Assembly: GCA_018671775.1 (NCBI GenBank)
Contig: JABHGY010000108.1
Span: 1-48,851, forward strand
Source: Fidelibacterota bacterium
GTDB lineage: Bacteria; Fidelibacterota; Marinisomatia; Marinisomatales; UBA1611
Direction of reading: 5' to 3'
Length of the DNA stretch: 48,851 nucleotides
Shown: piece after piece, positions 46,067-48,851 of the stretch
How positions within the stretch are numbered: the first letter of the stretch is position 1
How the letters are laid out: every line of letters begins with the position of its first letter
Program-made: the position numbers and the translations under genes
Notes under the pieces: model-generated
The model's input: the letters and a program-made list of their open reading frames with translations, nothing else
Database searches by the model: none
Told to the model about the DNA's origin: nothing

Positions 46067-47488
46067 CTAATCCAACGCTTCTTTCATTTCCAAGAGATAC
46101 GATTTTGCTGCATCGTAAGTATTTTCAATCTCTCCGTCTAAAATGGCTTCTTCCACAGCAAGCTTGATGGCTCCAATCTGTCTCCCTTCTGTTAAAGAAA
46201 AAATCTCCATAATTTCGTTTCCTTTAACAGGAGATTGAAAAGCTTTCATCGCATCCCGTTCAGTCACATTCGCCATTTTTGATTCCACAATATCAAAATT
46301 CTTGAGGTAACGCTTCACCTTATTGGGATTTTTCGTGGTGATATCCGCCCGACACAAAACCAACAAATCATCTACTTGCTCTCCAGCCGAGACCATTAAT
46401 CTCCGCACGGCAGAATCAGTCACTTCGCCTTTCGCCAAAGCAATAGGACGTAAATGCAATAAAGTCATATTCACTAAATAATTTTGCAATTCATTTGATA
46501 GCTTCATCCGTTTTGCTACTTTTTTTAAAATGCGGGCGCCTACCTCACTGTGTCCATGAAAGGTATATCCTTTTTTCGGATCAATTCTTCGTGTATGCGG
46601 TTTGGCAATATCATGTACTAAAGCAGCAAATCGAATTTCCATTTTGTCCGTCAATTTCGCCGAATTATCCACCACCTGCATGGTATGAGTATAAATATCT
46701 TTGTGATGCCATTCGGACGTTTGTTCCAAGCCAATCATATTGTCAATTTCAGGGAAAATAAATTTCAGCAAACCTGTTTTCTGGAGAATATCTATTCCAA
46801 TAGACGGTTTGGGCGTTTTTAAAATTTTGGTAAGTTCGGTGGTTTTCCGTTCCCAAGAGACAATATCGATTCTTTTGGCTTGACGCTTAATGGAATTCAA
46901 TCCAGCCGAATCTATCTCAAAACCCAGCTTAGACGCGAAATATGCGGCGCGCATCATGCGAAGTGGATCTTCGGAAAAGGTGCTATCTGGATCCAGCGGA
47001 GTCAACAACTTTTTCGCTTCAATATCTTTCATACCATCAAAAGGATCGTGCAATTCACCAAAATGTTCAGGACGGATGTCCACCGCCATGGCATTGACCG
47101 TAAAATCACGACGAAGCAAATCGCCTTTCAAATCCGTATAAATGACTTCACTCGGCTTTCGTGAATCATCTCTATAGGATTCACTGCGCGCTGAAGCAAT
47201 TTCGATTTGGATGATTTCATTTGGAATCAGGGCTGTTCCAAATTTTTCAAATGGAACCACTTTTCCCATCTTGAGCTTTTGAGCTAATACCTTTGCAAAT
47301 GCAATCCCATCGCCCACCACCATCATATCAATATCATTTAATCGATTTCCCATAATCAGATCTCGGACAAACCCGCCCACAAGATAGACTTCCACATTTA
47401 AAGATGAAGCGAGTTGGCCTGCGGTTTCAAGAATGGACAGACAGCTTTGTGCACTTTTATGATTTAATAAATCTTTGATATTTTCCAT
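46067..47488 (-). CDS. cca: CCA tRNA nucleotidyltransferase / poly(A) polymerase family with HD domain
   Basis: Class II nucleotidyltransferase adding or repairing CCA on tRNA 3' ends. The 473-residue protein has GGFVRDLIMGNRLNDIDMMV (helical turn plus DxD metal site). The motif DLLRRDFTVNAMAVDI and the EDPLRMMRAAYFASKLGFE neck follow. A C-terminal HD domain contains YTHTMQVVDN and LVHDIAKPHTRR. Poly(A) polymerase cannot be separated from CCA-adding enzyme by these motifs; it is the only candidate in the window. Confidence 0.9.
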   Translation of the reverse strand: MENIKDLLNHKSAQSCLSILETAGQLASSLNVEVYLVGGFVRDLIMGNRLNDIDMMVVGDGIAFAKVLAQKLKMGKVVPFEKFGTALIPNEIIQIEIASARSESYRDDSRKPSEVIYTDLKGDLLRRDFTVNAMAVDIRPEHFGELHDPFDGMKDIEAKKLLTPLDPDSTFSEDPLRMMRAAYFASKLGFEIDSAGLNSIKRQAKRIDIVSWERKTTELTKILKTPKPSIGIDILQKTGLLKFIFPEIDNMIGLEQTSEWHHKDIYTHTMQVVDNSAKLTDKMEIRFAALVHDIAKPHTRRIDPKKGYTFHGHSEVGARILKKVAKRMKLSNELQNYLVNMTLLHLRPIALAKGEVTDSAVRRLMVSAGEQVDDLLVLCRADITTKNPNKVKRYLKNFDIVESKMANVTERDAMKAFQSPVKGNEIMEIFSLTEGRQIGAIKLAVEEAILDGEIENTYDAAKSYLLEMKEALD

Positions 47489-47547
47489 GATTATAAATTA
47501 CTCCGAAAAATATTATTTATGAACCCAGTTCTGTCCAAAATAATTTT

Positions 47548-47623
47548 GGCATTCCGCACGAGGAACGAGATGTGAAATCTATCTAAAGATTGTCAGTCAC
47601 GCTTAAAGTGGATTCCGAATATT
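47548..47623 (-). repeat. Diverged inverted copy of the intergenic repeat at 30.4 kb
   Basis: The reverse complement of this segment aligns by eye with 30386-30458. About 43 of 57 positions agree without gaps, including TGACTGA and AATCTTTAGAT, and both end in a CGGAATG motif. It fills much of the gap between cca and the DUF4835 gene. The rest of that gap (47624-47757) shows no gene or clear signal. Confidence 0.65.
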
Positions 47624-47757
47624 TACATTCTTAACATTTTGAAATGACAGCTATTTCTTATTGAGGCGATTTAAAACGTTTTGGTAAATGTGTTGTGAAC
47701 GGAAGCTTATCATTTTATTCTTGTAGGTGTCTTCGAATTTACCCCAATTTTGCATCG

Positions 47758-48609
47758 ATGAAATTCTCTGTATTGAAACGCTTTACCTTCACTTTCTTTT
47801 TTCTTTCCATTGCCTTAGGACAATTTGGAAAAATTAATATATCTTTTGATGAACAATTGCTCCGTGGGGATGAAAGACAAGAAATTTATCAACTCAAAGA
47901 TGATATTCGACGTTTTATTATCGGCACAAGATGGAGTGAAGAATTCAACGATTTGCAGATTCCGCTTCATATTCAGATGATTTTTGAAGGTGTTTCCGTT
48001 AAAAGTGGACAAAAAATATTTTTGTGTCAGGCTCTTTTTTCTAATGGAGGCGATCAACGTTATTTCGATAAAGGTCTCCAATTTAATTATACTTCAGGAT
48101 CAGCGCTTTATTACGACCCTGTGATTTTTGAACCCCTTTCTAGTTTTATTGCCTTTTATACAAACCTTATTTTGGCCAATGAAATTGATACTTACGAACT
48201 TCATGGGGGTGGAAAACATTATGAAATTTCTCGTGAAATTGCCTTTCGCGGACAAAGCTCTGATTTGAAAAAAGGGTGGGCTGCTCGGACAAATCTTGTG
48301 GATGATTTGACTTCAAACAATGGGCTCCGAAAAGCGCGACTTGCTTATTATTATGCCTTGGAATTATTTCAAGAGGGCGCCATAGATGAGGCGATTCAAG
48401 AATTTGAAAAGATGATTAATGGCTTAGATTTGGTTTATAAAGAATTTGGGCGCGAACGATATACGCTATTTTTCATGAAAATTCAGGCCAAAACCATTGC
48501 TGATATTTTTGCCATTCTGGGCAGAAAAGATTTTCTCTTAGATATGAAAGAATTAGATCCGGATCAACATGATATTTATCAATCGACGCTGGAATCTATA
48601 TCAAAATAA
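47758..48609 (+). CDS. DUF4835 family protein (PorD-like, T9SS-associated)
   Basis: I prefer ATG 47758, giving 283 residues with a signal peptide (TFTFFFLSIALGQFGKIN); the open frame extends to 47695 without support. The sequence follows the DUF4835 pattern, with LHIQMIFEGVSVKSGQKIFL, YYDPVIFEPLSSFIAFYTNL, ILANEIDTYELHGGGKHYE and KKGWAARTNLVDDL. In the Bacteroidota this family is PorD, an accessory protein of type IX secretion or gliding. A T9SS cargo protein is also encoded in this window. It is followed by an imperfect hairpin that may end the transcript. Confidence 0.82.
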   Translation: MKFSVLKRFTFTFFFLSIALGQFGKINISFDEQLLRGDERQEIYQLKDDIRRFIIGTRWSEEFNDLQIPLHIQMIFEGVSVKSGQKIFLCQALFSNGGDQRYFDKGLQFNYTSGSALYYDPVIFEPLSSFIAFYTNLILANEIDTYELHGGGKHYEISREIAFRGQSSDLKKGWAARTNLVDDLTSNNGLRKARLAYYYALELFQEGAIDEAIQEFEKMINGLDLVYKEFGRERYTLFFMKIQAKTIADIFAILGRKDFLLDMKELDPDQHDIYQSTLESISK

Positions 48610-48640
48610 TATGGGATTTAATCTAAATACAAACTTACAG

Positions 48641-48685
48641 TATAGCGCAGCATATAAGAGTAATATACTTCATATCTGCGGTATA
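48641..48685 (+). terminator. Long imperfect hairpin after the DUF4835 gene
   Basis: TATAGCGCAG (48641-48650) pairs with CTGCGGTATA (48676-48685), with one G/G mismatch. An AT-rich inner part (ATAT/ATAT) extends the stem. It starts 31 bases after the stop. No T-run follows, so termination by this element alone is uncertain; it may instead be part of the following leader. Confidence 0.35.
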
Positions 48686-48690
48686 TTAAC

Positions 48691-48795
48691 TAGTTGGTCG
48701 GTCGCTTTGCGCCCGACCAATGGCGAAACTGTAAACAGTCAGGGGGCCGGTTCGGCGCAAGCGCCTACCAACCCCCACTCGAACGGAAGAATCAA
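48691..48795 (+). promoter_or_regulatory. GC-rich structured 5' leader, candidate cis-regulatory RNA
   Basis: GC content is about 60% against about 38% around it. TTGGTCGG (48694-48701) pairs with CCGACCAA (48713-48720), with an inner CGC/GCG. ACTG/CAGT forms a small tetraloop hairpin (48728-48739). GGGGG (48742-48746) pairs with CCCCC (48772-48776), enclosing GGCG/CGCC (48754-48757 with 48762-48765). GTTCG (48750-48754) can also pair with CGAAC (48780-48784) just outside, an H-type pseudoknot abutting the GGAAG ribosome binding site at 48785-48789. I could not match it to a known riboswitch class. Confidence 0.55.
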
Positions 48796-48851
48796 ATGAA
48801 TGCTCAAGACCATCATTTAATCTCCGATCAGTTTCGCCATTATAAGGTGTT
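48796..48851 (+). CDS. 5' end of an unidentified gene, cut by the window edge
   Basis: ATG at 48796 begins MNAQDHHLISDQFRHYKV and the frame is open to the end. A GGAAG ribosome binding site lies six bases upstream, and the candidate regulatory RNA occupies the leader. Eighteen residues are not enough to name the product. Confidence 0.6.
   Translation, partial: MNAQDHHLISDQFRHYKV

Noticed and set aside
48721-48750. Cobalamin riboswitch
   Set aside because: Fragments such as AACTGTAA and AGTCAGG resemble B12-box pieces but are directly adjacent, whereas a real element spans about 200 bases with other conserved parts that are missing.
48569-48799. Open frame running from the DUF4835 end through the GC-rich leader
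   Set aside because: It overlaps the 3' end of a recognised gene and the structured region, with no domain and a poor start; the GC-rich codons reflect the RNA element instead.

Overview
The window is an AT-rich (roughly 38% GC by eye), densely packed bacterial chromosome segment from a Gram-negative member of the FCB group. The best guess is Candidatus Marinimicrobia/Neomarinimicrobiota (SAR406) or a close relative. The grounds are LPS genes (lptB, lptC, lptG-like, kdsC), a type IX secretion (T9SS) C-terminal sorting domain with the PNPFNP motif on a 924-residue dockerin-bearing protein, a DUF4835 (PorD-like) T9SS-associated protein, a PID-CTERM-like small protein, a DUF5723-type outer-membrane protein and large SPII lipoproteins. 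No tRNA, rRNA, CRISPR array, phage or insertion sequence was seen; most of the window is core chromosome.

Layout. 1-1752 (+): end of an spmA-like gene, spmB-like gene, NlpC/P60 lipoprotein. 1866-2102 (-): rpmB, separated from the NlpC gene by a bidirectional terminator. 2220-3685 (+): GNAT acetyltransferase and dus. 3775-10066 (+): pruA-sucC-sucD-ndk (proline/glutamate carbon into the TCA cycle), then a SPOR lipoprotein and a membrane protein with an acidic tail. 10125-16633 (+): the classic yceD-rpmF-plsX-fabH-fabD-fabG-acpP-fabF-rnc run, with many overlapping starts and stops. 16630-21529 (-): bifunctional nuclease, PGI/PMI, polyprenyl synthase, phosphomannomutase/phosphoglucomutase and murQ. 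21650-22543 (+): prmA.

22546-29046 (-) is the accessory-looking part. It holds an AGCS transporter, a small exported protein, a DUF5683-like protein, a lipoprotein with a cohesin-like domain, a large T9SS cargo protein carrying a dockerin-like module, and a 57-residue PID-CTERM-like protein. 29140-30231 (+) is an LptF/LptG permease, followed by a palindromic intergenic repeat with a diverged second copy near 47.6 kb. 30488-34917 (-) is a large lipoprotein gene overlapping an outer-membrane barrel gene.

35028-38712 (-) carries argF, metK and ahcY. Between metK and ahcY lies what I read as an S-adenosylhomocysteine (SAH) riboswitch, with stems that co-vary relative to the Ralstonia-type element. 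38904-47488 (-) carries cca, a small membrane protein, pyrG, kdsC, lptC, lptB, rpoN, hflK and hflC. 47758-48609 (+) is the DUF4835 protein. The window ends in a GC-rich, hairpin-rich and possibly pseudoknotted leader (48691-48795) in front of a gene cut by the window edge; I cannot assign this leader to a known RNA class.

The items most worth follow-up are the SAH riboswitch, the adjacent cohesin/dockerin gene pair with its PID-CTERM-like neighbour, and the structured leader at the right edge.
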